Of a DNA stretch of 64,000 bases, positions 32,473 to 41,366 are shown in pieces. The stretch comes from Verrucomicrobiota bacterium (GTDB lineage: Bacteria > Verrucomicrobiota > Verrucomicrobiia > Limisphaerales > UBA11358). The stretch is taken from contig JAGWNY010000009.1 of the NCBI GenBank assembly GCA_028872915.1, forward strand, positions 1-64,000, in the 5' to 3' direction. The notes beneath the pieces were generated by a model. That model did no database searches, was not told the origin of the DNA, and saw only the letters and a list, made by a program, of their open reading frames with translations. Each line of letters starts with the position of its first letter. The first letter of the stretch is position 1. The translations under genes and the position numbers were made by a program.

Positions 32473-33486
32473 ATGAATCGAAATCCGCACGTGGCTGTCG
32501 TGGGCGCAACGGGCGCCGTGGGCGTGGAAATGGTGCGCACGCTGGAAAAGAGAAAGTTTCCGGTGGCGACACTGACGTTGCTCGCCTCGGCCCGTTCGGC
32601 GGGCAAAACCCTGAAATTCCGCGGCCATGACCTGCCTGTCAAGGAATTGACGCAGGATTCATTCCAGGGCATTGACATCGCGTTGTTCAGCGCGGGTGGT
32701 AACATATCAAAGCAGTATGCGCCCATCGCCGCCGCGACCGGCTGCGTGGTCGTGGACAATTCCAGCGCGTTCCGCCAGGACGATTCCGTGCCGCTGGTCA
32801 TTCCCGAAATCAATGCCGAAGACGTCCGCGGGCACAACGGCATCATTGCCAATCCCAATTGCACCACGGCCATCACACTGATGGCGCTGTATCCGCTGCA
32901 TCAGGCGTTTTGCGTAAAGAGAATTTTTGCCTCGTCCTACCAGGCTGTTTCCGGCACGGGCGCAAAGGCCATCGAGGAACTGAAGCGCCAGGTCGGGGAG
33001 ATTGTTGCCGGCCGTCCGGCAACGAAGGAGGTGTATCCGCACCAGATTGCCTTTAACGTGCTTCCGCACGTGGATTCGTTCTTGCCCGGCGGTTACACGA
33101 AGGAGGAAATGAAAATGGAAAATGAAGGGCGCAAGATCATGCACCATCCGAATTTCCGGGCCAGTGTCACCTGCGTCCGCGTGCCCGTGTATCGCTCGCA
33201 TTCGGTGGCGGTCAGCGCGGAATTTGAAAAGCCGGTGGACGTGGCGGCGGCGCGCGAGGTTTTGAAAAAAGCGCCCGGATTGGACGTGGTGGATGAACCT
33301 GAAAAGACGCGTTATCCCATGCCGCTGTTCACGTCCGGGAAATATCATTGCGAAGTGGGGCGGCTGCGGAAGGATTGTGCCATGGACAACGGCCTCGCGT
33401 TCTGGGTAAGCGGGGACCAGTTGCTCAAAGGCGCCGCGCTGAACGCCGTGCAGATTGCCGAAGAACTGCTGCAGCTTACCCGTTAA
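32473..33486 (+). CDS. asd: Aspartate-semialdehyde dehydrogenase
   Basis: A 337-residue protein. NADP-binding VAVVGATGAVGVEMVRTLEK is at residues 7-26. VVDNSSAFRQDDSVPLVIPE and the active-site Cys in IIANPNCTTAITLMAL (about 125-140) follow. The dimer and substrate region VSGTGAKAIEELK and the His in TCVRVPVYRSHSVAV are present. Product: aspartate semialdehyde for lysine/diaminopimelate, threonine and methionine. Its 3' end overlaps the convergent fusion gene by 11 bp. Confidence 0.95.
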   Translation: MNRNPHVAVVGATGAVGVEMVRTLEKRKFPVATLTLLASARSAGKTLKFRGHDLPVKELTQDSFQGIDIALFSAGGNISKQYAPIAAATGCVVVDNSSAFRQDDSVPLVIPEINAEDVRGHNGIIANPNCTTAITLMALYPLHQAFCVKRIFASSYQAVSGTGAKAIEELKRQVGEIVAGRPATKEVYPHQIAFNVLPHVDSFLPGGYTKEEMKMENEGRKIMHHPNFRASVTCVRVPVYRSHSVAVSAEFEKPVDVAAAREVLKKAPGLDVVDEPEKTRYPMPLFTSGKYHCEVGRLRKDCAMDNGLAFWVSGDQLLKGAALNAVQIAEELLQLTR

Positions 33487-35449
33487 TGGCCTGAAGCGGG
33501 CGCTCGCGGAAGAAATGTCCCGCCGGCGCGTCCAACGCGGCGGGCGCCATGCCCGCCGGCGCCCCGAAATCCCGGTAAAGCGTGATCGCCACGTGCTCGT
33601 TGCGGCGGATGCAATCCTTGATGGCCTCGGGGTCTTTTTCGGCGTGAATGAGGGTCTTCCAGGAATAAATGTGCTTGGGCTTGTGGAAATCGCTGTTGGC
33701 CACAAAGGGCAGCCGCTTGAGACCGATGTCGTTGAAGATGTTGTTGCGGTTGGCGATTTCCCAGGCGTCGAGCAGGGGCGCGTATTGTTCCTGATTTTCC
33801 CAGAGATAGAGAGTGTTTTTGCCCCATTCGCTTTTCATCAGGTGCGGATGGGACGCGATGGCCAGGCCGCCCTGGGCATGAATTTGCCCGATGATTTGGG
33901 TAATCTCCAACGAGGCCGCGATTGGCGATTTGAGGTCCACGCCCAGCAGATGGGCCGACGTCTTGCGAGTGTAGCCGTCCTTGTTGAATTCAATGCCCGT
34001 CATCACCAGCATCTTGTAACGGCGCCAGGCGCGGCGGCGTTCGCGTTCAATCACCGCAAAGTACTCCGCCAATTGCTCCTGCCCCAGCGTCAGGTTCGCC
34101 AATTCGGATAATTTGCCCAGCAATCGCTTCGGGTCGGCCAGATGGTCGGTGATGCAGATGCAGTCAAAGCCCCGTTCGCCGTAAAAATCCACCAGGTCCG
34201 GGACCGGCAACTTTCCATCGGAATAATTCGAATGAATGTGAAAGTCGCAGAGCAGCATCTGCGCGCCGCCGCCATTGCCCGCCGCCGCGCGCATCACGCG
34301 GGCCGGCGCGGTCTCAAAAAGCGGGATGGCGTCGGGCCGCGGACAATGGCTTTCACACTGTTCCAGGACCAGCCCGGCGATTTTAAGCGCGGCATCGGGA
34401 TGGCTGACCTTTTTCAACTGTTTCCGCCATTCCATCCACAAAGCCGCCTTCTTTTCAAATGCCAGTTCAACGGCCTCCGCCACTTCCTTGTTCTTTTCGA
34501 CCACGGCCCCCAGATTATATTTCTCAATCAACGCCGCATTGCCCTCTTCCTGGCCGGGAATGACCTGGTTGATGATCATCGGACAACGCGCCGCGATGGC
34601 TTCCTGCACGGTGGCGCCGCCGGCTTTGCCAATCACGAGATGATGCGACATCATCAATTCAGGCATCTGGTTCGTCCACCCAAGCACCGTCACCCGCTCT
34701 GAGAATTCGCGGGTGCGTTCAATCAGCCTCGCCCGCAATTCGGGATCCCGCCCGGCTGTAATTGTCAAATGCACGCCGTCCACTTCCAGGATCCGATCAA
34801 TGGCCTTGCCGGCCTTTTTTTTGCCCGTGTTGATAATGTAAAGCACGCGGCGCGGTTCCTCGCCAACCGGCGCGGGCAGTTCGCGCGCGGCGTTCGCGAA
34901 GACGGGGCTGACGGGGAAGCCGAGCGCCTTGATCTTTTTGTCCGGCACGCCGCCTGCCCGGAGAACATCCGCGCTGGCTTCGTTCGGCACGCAAAAAAAA
35001 TCCGCCGGGGCGCGAAACCAGGACGTGTTGATGGTGATGGAATCGGTGATGACGGTGATAAAGGGAAAGGGCCGTTCCCGATGGCTGGCGTATATTTTTT
35101 TGATGACGTGGCCATAGACCGGATAGGTCGAAACCACGCAGTCGGGTTGCGTCTGGCCAAGAATTTTTTCCAGCGTCTCCTGCAGCCGCGTGAAGCCGCC
35201 CAGTTGCTTCTCCACAAACGGATTTTCAAGCAGCGAATAGATTCCGCCCCACAATTTCGGCGTGTGCGCCACCATGCCGAGGTAAGTCTTCTTGACAAGT
35301 GTGTTGAACAGCCCGTAGCTGTCCGCAAACAGGTCCAGCACCTCCGCGCGCGCGTCCTCGTCCAGCATTTCGATTCCTTCGCGCAAACTCCGCGACGCGG
35401 CGTTGTGTCCGTCTCCAAACCCCGCCGTCAGAATAAGAATCTTCTTCAC
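33476..35449 (-). CDS. Fusion: MGDG-synthase/UgtP-type glycosyltransferase plus PHP-domain phosphoesterase
   Basis: A 657-residue protein, GTG start. Residues about 1-165 match the MGDG-synthase N-terminal domain (KKILILTAGFGDGHNAASRS). About 190-365 are a GT28 C-terminal domain (VTVLGWTNQMPELMMSHHLV, IGKAGGATVQEAIAARCPMI). From about 400 a PHP phosphoesterase begins: CDFHIHSNYSDGKLPVPDLV, ITDH, TGIEFNKDGY, AIASHPH and VANSDFHKPKH supply the usual metal ligands. The first half should add a sugar to diacylglycerol; the second should hydrolyse a phosphate ester. The pairing is unusual. A TTG 21 bp upstream is an alternative start. Confidence 0.85.
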   Translation of the reverse strand: MKKILILTAGFGDGHNAASRSLREGIEMLDEDARAEVLDLFADSYGLFNTLVKKTYLGMVAHTPKLWGGIYSLLENPFVEKQLGGFTRLQETLEKILGQTQPDCVVSTYPVYGHVIKKIYASHRERPFPFITVITDSITINTSWFRAPADFFCVPNEASADVLRAGGVPDKKIKALGFPVSPVFANAARELPAPVGEEPRRVLYIINTGKKKAGKAIDRILEVDGVHLTITAGRDPELRARLIERTREFSERVTVLGWTNQMPELMMSHHLVIGKAGGATVQEAIAARCPMIINQVIPGQEEGNAALIEKYNLGAVVEKNKEVAEAVELAFEKKAALWMEWRKQLKKVSHPDAALKIAGLVLEQCESHCPRPDAIPLFETAPARVMRAAAGNGGGAQMLLCDFHIHSNYSDGKLPVPDLVDFYGERGFDCICITDHLADPKRLLGKLSELANLTLGQEQLAEYFAVIERERRRAWRRYKMLVMTGIEFNKDGYTRKTSAHLLGVDLKSPIAASLEITQIIGQIHAQGGLAIASHPHLMKSEWGKNTLYLWENQEQYAPLLDAWEIANRNNIFNDIGLKRLPFVANSDFHKPKHIYSWKTLIHAEKDPEAIKDCIRRNEHVAITLYRDFGAPAGMAPAALDAPAGHFFRERPLQAING

Positions 35450-35532
35450 ACAGGATACGCTAAACGTCAAATGTTACGGGAGCGTAACGACCCGGTGAAC
35501 TTTTGTTCACATTTTGTGCCCTTGCCTGATGA

Positions 35533-36399
35533 TCAAGCCGGTGTGAGGCGGCCGGCCCCAGATTGGCCGCGCAATTCCGCCGGATCAACGGCCCGTTCGC
35601 GAAGCGCTTTGAGTGTCATTGCGCCATGCCGCTTGGCCAGGCGCCGTCCCTCCTCATCCCGCAGCAGCGTGCAATGAAAAAAGCATGGCGCCACCCAATC
35701 CAGCGCCCTGTAAAGAAGAAGTTGGCGGGCCGTGGAAACCAGCAGGTCCGCGCCGCGGACGACCTCCGTAATGCCCATCGCATGGTCGTCCGCCACGCAA
35801 GCCAGTTGATAGGCCGGAACGCCATCGTTGCGCCAGACGACAAAATCTCCAAAATCCCGCCCCGCCCTGAACCGTTGTTCGCCCAGATTCCCGTCCACAA
35901 ACGAAATCCATTCCCCATCCGGCACGCGAAAACGGAAACAACATCCGCCGGGCGGAGAATCACGCGAGGAAGATTTGGCGCGGCAGGTTCCGGGATAAAC
36001 CGGCTCGTCATCGGCGGCGTGCGGAGCGGTGGCCGCGGCTTGCACGTCCCGGCGCGAGCAAGTGCAGGGATAAACGAAATTGCCGGCCCGCAATGTTTCC
36101 AGCGCCGCCCGGTGCAGAGGAAGGCGCTCGCTTTGGTTATAGGGCGCACAAGGACCGCCAATGTCCGGCCCCTCCTGCCATTTTGACCCTAGCCATTGCA
36201 AATCCGCAATCATGGCGCGGACATATTCCGGCCTCGAACGCGCCGGGTCCAGGTCATCATTGCGCAAAATCAGAGAGCCTTGCGCGAGTCTGGCCCGTTC
36301 GGCGGCCACCCAAAAGGTTGCCGCATGGCCCAGGTGCAGCAAGCCCGTCGGACTGGGCGCCAACCGGCCGCGATAGGGATGGATCGGCAACCGCGACAT
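35533..36399 (-). CDS. gluQ: Glutamyl-Q tRNA(Asp) synthetase
   Basis: A 288-residue class I synthetase-like protein lacking the anticodon-binding domain, which separates it from GltX. GRLAPSPTGLLHLGHAATFW is the HIGH region at residues 11-30, LILRNDDLDPARSRPEYV follows, and the zinc site CTCSRRD...YPGTC is intact. The KMSKS equivalent is RRLAKRHGAMTLK. It glutamylates queuosine in tRNA-Asp. The ATG at 36399 gives the family-typical start. Confidence 0.92.
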   Translation of the reverse strand: MSRLPIHPYRGRLAPSPTGLLHLGHAATFWVAAERARLAQGSLILRNDDLDPARSRPEYVRAMIADLQWLGSKWQEGPDIGGPCAPYNQSERLPLHRAALETLRAGNFVYPCTCSRRDVQAAATAPHAADDEPVYPGTCRAKSSSRDSPPGGCCFRFRVPDGEWISFVDGNLGEQRFRAGRDFGDFVVWRNDGVPAYQLACVADDHAMGITEVVRGADLLVSTARQLLLYRALDWVAPCFFHCTLLRDEEGRRLAKRHGAMTLKALRERAVDPAELRGQSGAGRLTPA

Positions 36400-36489
36400 G
36401 ATGCCGCAATCTTCCCCAAAAATCCACCGCTGAGCCAACTGCAAAAAGCTGGATAGGCGCCGAAGTCGCCTCTAAACTCCGAGCGGCTC

Positions 36490-37470
36490 ATGGATAAATT
36501 TTTCATCACCGGCGCGGCGGGTTTCATTGGCAGCAATCTCGTGGATCGCCTGTTGCAAGATGGCGCAACGGTGGCCGGCTTTGACAATTTTTCAACCGGC
36601 CAGAATGAATTTTTGCAAAGTGCGTTGAACCATCCGAACTTCAAACTGGTGCGGGGCGATTGCCTCGACCTGCCCGCCCTCACCCGGGCAATGGCCGGAT
36701 GCGACACGGTCTTTCATCTGGCCGCCAATGCCGACGTGCGCTTCGGCCTGGAGCATCCGTCCAGGGACCTGGAGCAAAACACCGTCGCCACCTTCAACGT
36801 GCTCGAGGCCATGCGCGCCAACGGCATCCGAAAAATCGCCTTCAGTTCCACCGGCAGCGTTTATGGCGAGGCTGAAACCATTCCCACGCCCGAAAATCAT
36901 CCCTTTCCCATTCAAACCTCCCTTTATGCGGCTTCTAAAGCCGCTGCCGAGGGCTTTATTCACGCCTATTGCGAAGGCTACCATTTCGAAGGCTGCATTT
37001 TTCGTTTCGTCTCCATTCTTGGCGAACGCTACACTCACGGCCACGTCCTCGATTTTTACCGTCAATTGCGCGCCCACCCGGACAAGTTAAAAATCCTCGG
37101 CGACGGTTCGCAGCGCAAATCTTATCTTTACATCGGCGATTGCATTGAAGCCATGATTCGCGTGATGCGCCGGGGCGCGGCTCAAACAGCAAGGCATCGC
37201 GTGGAAACCTATAATCTGGGCACGGACGAATACGTGGAGGTGAATGATTCCATTCGGTTCATTTGCGCCGCCCTGGGCGTTGAGCCGCGGCGCGAGTACT
37301 CCGGGGGCAACAAGGGCTGGGTGGGCGATAATCCGTTCATTTTTTTGGACACAAAAAAAATCCGCGCCACCGGCTGGAAAACGACGCTGACTATCGAGCA
37401 ATCCATCGTGCGCACGCTGCAATGGTTGCGGCAAAATCAATGGGTGCTCGAACGCCGCCCGGAAAAATGA
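36490..37470 (+). CDS. NAD-dependent epimerase/dehydratase (UDP-glucose 4-epimerase-like)
   Basis: A 326-residue extended SDR. FFITGAAGFIGSNLVDRLLQ is at residues 4-23. VFHLAANADVRFGLEHPSRD, the catalytic Ser/Thr in FSSTGSVYGEAETIP and YAASKAAAEGF (Y-x3-K) are intact. It opens a coupled run of four genes (ATGA or short gaps) with a dehydrogenase relative, an SDR and a Gfo/Idh protein, which together suggest synthesis of a modified nucleotide sugar. Exact substrate unknown. Confidence 0.85.
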   Translation: MDKFFITGAAGFIGSNLVDRLLQDGATVAGFDNFSTGQNEFLQSALNHPNFKLVRGDCLDLPALTRAMAGCDTVFHLAANADVRFGLEHPSRDLEQNTVATFNVLEAMRANGIRKIAFSSTGSVYGEAETIPTPENHPFPIQTSLYAASKAAAEGFIHAYCEGYHFEGCIFRFVSILGERYTHGHVLDFYRQLRAHPDKLKILGDGSQRKSYLYIGDCIEAMIRVMRRGAAQTARHRVETYNLGTDEYVEVNDSIRFICAALGVEPRREYSGGNKGWVGDNPFIFLDTKKIRATGWKTTLTIEQSIVRTLQWLRQNQWVLERRPEK

Positions 37471-38786
37471 CGCCGGATTCCCAAAATGCCCGCGCGGAAG
37501 GAATGAAAATCACGGTGCAAGGCTTGTGGCACCTGGGCAGCGTCACCGCGGCGTGCTGCGCGAGGCATTTTCACGTAACGGGCCTCGATTTCGATCCCGC
37601 CGCGGTCGCCCGATTAAATTCCGGCCATGCTCCCCTGCTTGAGCCGGGCTTGGACGCGCTCCTTTCCGCGGGGATCGCCGCCGGCAATCTCTCATTCACG
37701 ACCGATCCGACCGCCTGTGCCGATTCCCGCGTCCTTTGGTTGTGCTACGATACACCCGTCAATGACAACGATGAACCGGACGCCGAATGGGTCCTGGCGA
37801 ACCTGTGCCGCGCCCTGCTGCACCTCAAACCCGGAGCGCTGGTCTTGATCTCCTCGCAACTGCCGGTCGGCTCATGCGCCCGGCTGGAAAAGCAATTTCC
37901 ACAGTTCCATTTCGCCTGTTCTCCCGAAAATCTGAGGCTGGGCAGGGCAATCGAAGCATTTGAAAAAGCGGACCGCATTGTCGCGGGCATTCGCCACGAG
38001 CACGATAAGCCGCTGCTCCAGGAGTTGCTGGCCCCATTCACTCCGCGCGTCCTTTTTATGGGCGCCGAGTCCGCCGAAATGGTGAAACATGCGCTGAATT
38101 CCTTCCTGGCGTTGTCCATCACCTTCATCAATGAAATCGCCCGGCTTTGTGAGCACGTCGGCGCCAACGCCCGAGACGTGGCCGCCGGCCTCAAGAGCGA
38201 AGCGCGGATCGGACCCAGGGCTTACCTCGGACCCGGCGGCCCATTCGCCGGCGGCACGCTGGCGCGGGACGTGGTCGCGTTGACAAAACTTGGCGAACGC
38301 ACGGGCGAAAAAATTTCAGTCATCCCCGCCATCAAACAAAGCAATGACCTCCACAAGGGCTGGGCGTTGGCCCGGTTGCGGTCCATTTTAGGCGATTTGC
38401 GCGGAAAAAAAATTGCCGTGCTTGGCCTGACCTATACGGTCAATACGGACACGCTGCGCCGCAGCGCCGCCGTGGAGCTATGCGAACGGCTTGTCGGGTC
38501 GGGCGCTGAAGTGGCCGCCTTCGATCCGGCCGTCCGCGGCCTCCCGCCGGGGCTGTCCGGCGTTTCACTCGCGCCGGAACTTCCCGTTGCCATCCGAAAT
38601 GCGGATGCCGTTGCCGTTTGCACCGAATGGCCGGATTTTCGCAATGCCCCCTGGCCCGTCCTGGTTCCCACAATGCGGGGACGGGTTTTTGTGGACGCCA
38701 ACTGTTTTTTGGAAAAGGAATTGAAGGATATTGCCGGCATCACGCATCTTTCAGTCGGACGCAATCTTTCCCCAAAACAAGGATAA
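37467..38786 (+). CDS. UDP-glucose/GDP-mannose dehydrogenase family protein lacking catalytic Cys and Lys
   Basis: A 439-residue protein overlapping the epimerase gene by ATGA (an inner ATG at 37503 starts MKITVQGLWHLGSVTAACCA). The three-domain layout of UGDH is clear: Rossmann start, central NSFLALSITFINEIARLCEH, and C-terminal KIAVLGLTYTVNTDTLRRSA. In UGDH the central helix reads NAFLA-T-K-ISFINE and the loop F-G-G-S-C-L-P-K-D; here they read NSFLALSITFINE (Ser217 for Lys) and FAGGTLARD (Thr264 for Cys). The two-step oxidation to uronic acid should therefore not run as usual; a different reaction or a binding role is inferred. Confidence 0.85.
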   Translation: MTPDSQNARAEGMKITVQGLWHLGSVTAACCARHFHVTGLDFDPAAVARLNSGHAPLLEPGLDALLSAGIAAGNLSFTTDPTACADSRVLWLCYDTPVNDNDEPDAEWVLANLCRALLHLKPGALVLISSQLPVGSCARLEKQFPQFHFACSPENLRLGRAIEAFEKADRIVAGIRHEHDKPLLQELLAPFTPRVLFMGAESAEMVKHALNSFLALSITFINEIARLCEHVGANARDVAAGLKSEARIGPRAYLGPGGPFAGGTLARDVVALTKLGERTGEKISVIPAIKQSNDLHKGWALARLRSILGDLRGKKIAVLGLTYTVNTDTLRRSAAVELCERLVGSGAEVAAFDPAVRGLPPGLSGVSLAPELPVAIRNADAVAVCTEWPDFRNAPWPVLVPTMRGRVFVDANCFLEKELKDIAGITHLSVGRNLSPKQG

Positions 38787-38803
38787 CGGACCAACCTCAA
38801 ACG

Positions 38804-39667
38804 ATGAAACTCCACAATATCAACGCGCTTATCACCGGAAGTAGCCAGGGATTGGGCAGGGCAATTGCCGCCGAATTTTTGAGGGAGGGCGCCAATGTGG
38901 CGCTCTGCGCGCGCGGCGAAACCGAGTTGATGGAAACCGCGAGGGAACTGGCGGCAACGTTTCCAGAACAGAAGGTCGCCGCGCGCGTTTGTGACGTGGC
39001 CGATGAAGCCCAGGTCAATGAATTGGCCGCTTTTGCCTTGCGCGAGCTGGGCACGTTGCGGGTCCTGGTGTTGAACGCCGGAATCTATGGCCCGATGGGT
39101 CCCACCGAATCCGTTCCATTGGAGGAATGGCGGCGCGCAATGGACATCAACGTCTATGGCGTGCTTCTGCCATGCCGCGCCGTCATTCCGCATTTCAAAC
39201 GGGCCGGGCGCGGAAAAATCATTGTCTTAAGCGGAGGCGGCGCCACCAACCCCCTGCCGAATATCAGTGCCTACGCCGCCTCCAAGGCCGCCGCCGTTCG
39301 GCTCGCAGAAACGCTCGCCTGCGAATTGAAACCGTATCACGTGGACATCAACGCCATTGCGCCCGGCCCGTTGAAAACCCGCTTCGTGGACCAGGTGCTG
39401 GCCGCGGGACCGGAAAAGGTCGGAACCGAATTCTTTGCGAAAAATAAAAAATGGGCCGAGGAGGGCGGCGCGCCCCTCCAATTGGGCGCGTCTCTGGCGG
39501 TTTATTTGGCCGGCGCCGACAGCGACGGCATCACCGGCAAACTCATCAGCGCGCAGTGGGACCCCTGGGAGCGGCTCCATGAATTCAAGCACGACCTCGA
39601 TGGCGACATCTACACCTTGCGCCGCATCGTTCCCAAGGACCGCTGGAAAAACTGGGGCGATAAATGA
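38804..39667 (+). CDS. Short-chain dehydrogenase/reductase
   Basis: A 287-residue classical SDR starting MKLHNINALITGSSQGLGRA. Cofactor motif TGSSQGLG at 11-18, LVLNAGIYG (NAG) at about 88-96, and the catalytic Y-x3-K in ISAYAASKAAAVRL at about 155-168. The basic Arg in CARGE suggests NADP. The extended C-terminus (WERLHEFKHDLDGDIYTLRR, about 40 residues beyond the core) is shared by some sugar-operon SDRs. Overlaps the next gene by ATGA. Confidence 0.85.
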   Translation: MKLHNINALITGSSQGLGRAIAAEFLREGANVALCARGETELMETARELAATFPEQKVAARVCDVADEAQVNELAAFALRELGTLRVLVLNAGIYGPMGPTESVPLEEWRRAMDINVYGVLLPCRAVIPHFKRAGRGKIIVLSGGGATNPLPNISAYAASKAAAVRLAETLACELKPYHVDINAIAPGPLKTRFVDQVLAAGPEKVGTEFFAKNKKWAEEGGAPLQLGASLAVYLAGADSDGITGKLISAQWDPWERLHEFKHDLDGDIYTLRRIVPKDRWKNWGDK

Positions 39668-40665
39668 ATTACGCCATCATCGGCTGCGGTTTGATCGGGA
39701 AAAAGCGCCTGCTTGGCCTGCCAGCCGGCTCCCGCCTGGCCATCGCCTGCGATACGAACACCGCGCGCGCCGCCGAGTTGACGGCCCTCGCCAAATCCGG
39801 CCGCGTCTCGCACGATTTCCGCCGCGCCGTCAGCGATTCCGAAGTGGACGCCGTCATCGTGGCCGCCATCAATGCCTCGCTCGCCGGAATTTCCGCCGCC
39901 GCCATCCAAGCCGGAAAACACGTCCTTGTCGAAAAGCCGGCGGGAATCTCCGTCAAGGAAATTGACGACCTCATCACCTTGCAACAAAAACACGGCGTCG
40001 TTGTGCGCGTCGGATTTAATCACCGCTATCACCCCGCTTTTCTCCAGGCGCGGGAGATTTTCGATTCGGGCGTGATGGGCGAATTGATGTTCATCCGGGC
40101 GCGCTATGGCCACGGCGGACGCGTCGGATACGACAAGGAATGGCGGGCCGATCCCAAGCTATCCGGCGGCGGCGAATTAATTGACCAGGGCATCCATCTC
40201 ATTGACCTGGCCGGTTGGTTCCTCGGCCCCTTTACGCGCGTGAATGGTCACGCGGCCACCTACTTTTGGAATATGCCGGTGGACGACAACGCGTTTCTCG
40301 ACCTCCGGAACGCCGCCGGCCGCACCGCGTGGCTGCACGTCAGTTGCACGGAATGGAAAAATCTTTTTTCTTTCGAAATTTACGGGCGCAATGCCAAGCT
40401 CGCCATCGAAGGGCTGGGCGGCAGTTACGGCGTCGAAAAATTATTCCACTATCAGATGAAGCCGGAGATGGGCGTCCCCGACACAAAAATTTACGAGTTT
40501 CCAGGCCCGGACGACTCATGGCGGCGCGAAATCACCGAATTTGAAAAGGCGGTCGAGACGGCAAAAAATCAGGGGCAGCCGGCCGCCGGCCCCGGATTGG
40601 CCGAGGCCAGGGCCGCTCTGAACGTCGTCCAAGAGATTTACCGCAAGCCGCATGACGCCCCTTGA
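39664..40665 (+). CDS. Gfo/Idh/MocA-family sugar oxidoreductase
   Basis: A 333-residue protein with N-terminal Rossmann motif YAIIGCGLIGKKRLLGL, the family hallmark VLVEKPAGISVKEIDD (EKP) at about 93-108 and GELIDQGIHLIDLAGWF (D-x-x-x-H pattern) near 176-192. These enzymes oxidise or reduce sugars, NDP-sugars or inositols with NAD(P). Fourth gene of the coupled set starting at 36490. The 3' end is followed by a toxin-antitoxin pair. Confidence 0.87.
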   Translation: MNYAIIGCGLIGKKRLLGLPAGSRLAIACDTNTARAAELTALAKSGRVSHDFRRAVSDSEVDAVIVAAINASLAGISAAAIQAGKHVLVEKPAGISVKEIDDLITLQQKHGVVVRVGFNHRYHPAFLQAREIFDSGVMGELMFIRARYGHGGRVGYDKEWRADPKLSGGGELIDQGIHLIDLAGWFLGPFTRVNGHAATYFWNMPVDDNAFLDLRNAAGRTAWLHVSCTEWKNLFSFEIYGRNAKLAIEGLGGSYGVEKLFHYQMKPEMGVPDTKIYEFPGPDDSWRREITEFEKAVETAKNQGQPAAGPGLAEARAALNVVQEIYRKPHDAP

Positions 40666-40678
40666 ATGCGACCGGCAA

Positions 40679-40933
40679 ATGTGGGATTATCCCAATGTGA
40701 AACTCGTTGCGGATAATCGCGGACGTTTGACCTCATCGGACTTGTTCCAGCCAGGGGCGGCATTCGATGCCAGCCCGCAGCCCGACGGCAGCATTCGTGT
40801 CATCCGACTGGAGGAACGCGAAGTTCCAACCGTTCGCCCTCGCCGGGTCAATGGCCGGTTGCGCGGCGCGGATGTAAAAATTTCCCGCCAAGTCATTGCG
40901 GCAGCGATTCGCGCCGGGCGCGACGAGCGATGA
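40679..40933 (+). CDS. Putative antitoxin for the adjacent PIN toxin
   Basis: An 84-residue protein starting MWDYPNVKLVADNRGRLTSS. 'vklvadnrGRLt....f.pga.f......dGsIrvirL' has the beta-rich form of an AbrB-like domain; the tail RGADVKISRQVIAAAIRAGR would contact the toxin. It overlaps the PIN gene by ATGA, the same layout as the pair at 15351. The start at 40679 is chosen; an upstream ATG at 40652 would overlap the previous gene. Confidence 0.65.
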   Translation: MWDYPNVKLVADNRGRLTSSDLFQPGAAFDASPQPDGSIRVIRLEEREVPTVRPRRVNGRLRGADVKISRQVIAAAIRAGRDER

Positions 40934-41325
40934 AACGCTACTGGGATGCCTCGGCGCTCATTGATGCCATCCACGATTCACGGGTGGAAAAAATGGCGCT
41001 TGAACCGGATCAATGGACGCGGCCGCACGCGTTGTCCGAAGTCTTTTCCCAACTCACCGGCGGCCGGCTGCCTGCGAAATATCTGGCCGATGATGCGGCG
41101 GCGTTGATCGAAGAAGTGACGGAAGATTTTTCGTTCGTCGAATTATCGGCTCAAGACGTGAAGAAAGCGTTGAGTCAGGCCCAGGCAATGGGAGTGCGGA
41201 GCGGCCGGGTTCACGATTGGTTGCAGGCGGTTGCGGCACGGATAGCCCGCGTGGCCGAATTGTTGACCGATAACATGGCTGACTTCGCGGGACTGGATAA
41301 AGGCTTTACCGTTGCGGCTCCCTGA
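40930..41325 (+). CDS. PIN-domain toxin (VapC-like)
   Basis: A 131-residue protein starting MKRYWDASALIDAIHDSRVE. Acidic residues: Asp6 (YWDASAL), Glu in PHALSEVFSQLTGG near 37, and the later Asp in VRSGRVHDWLQAVAARI, with LLTDNMADFAGL at the end. Same architecture as the toxin at 15596 but only distantly alike. Likely a tRNA/rRNA endonuclease controlled by the upstream antitoxin. Confidence 0.82.
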   Translation: MKRYWDASALIDAIHDSRVEKMALEPDQWTRPHALSEVFSQLTGGRLPAKYLADDAAALIEEVTEDFSFVELSAQDVKKALSQAQAMGVRSGRVHDWLQAVAARIARVAELLTDNMADFAGLDKGFTVAAP

Positions 41326-41366
41326 CTCCGATGACCTGGGTCGCGGCCTGAACCGAAAAACCAATC

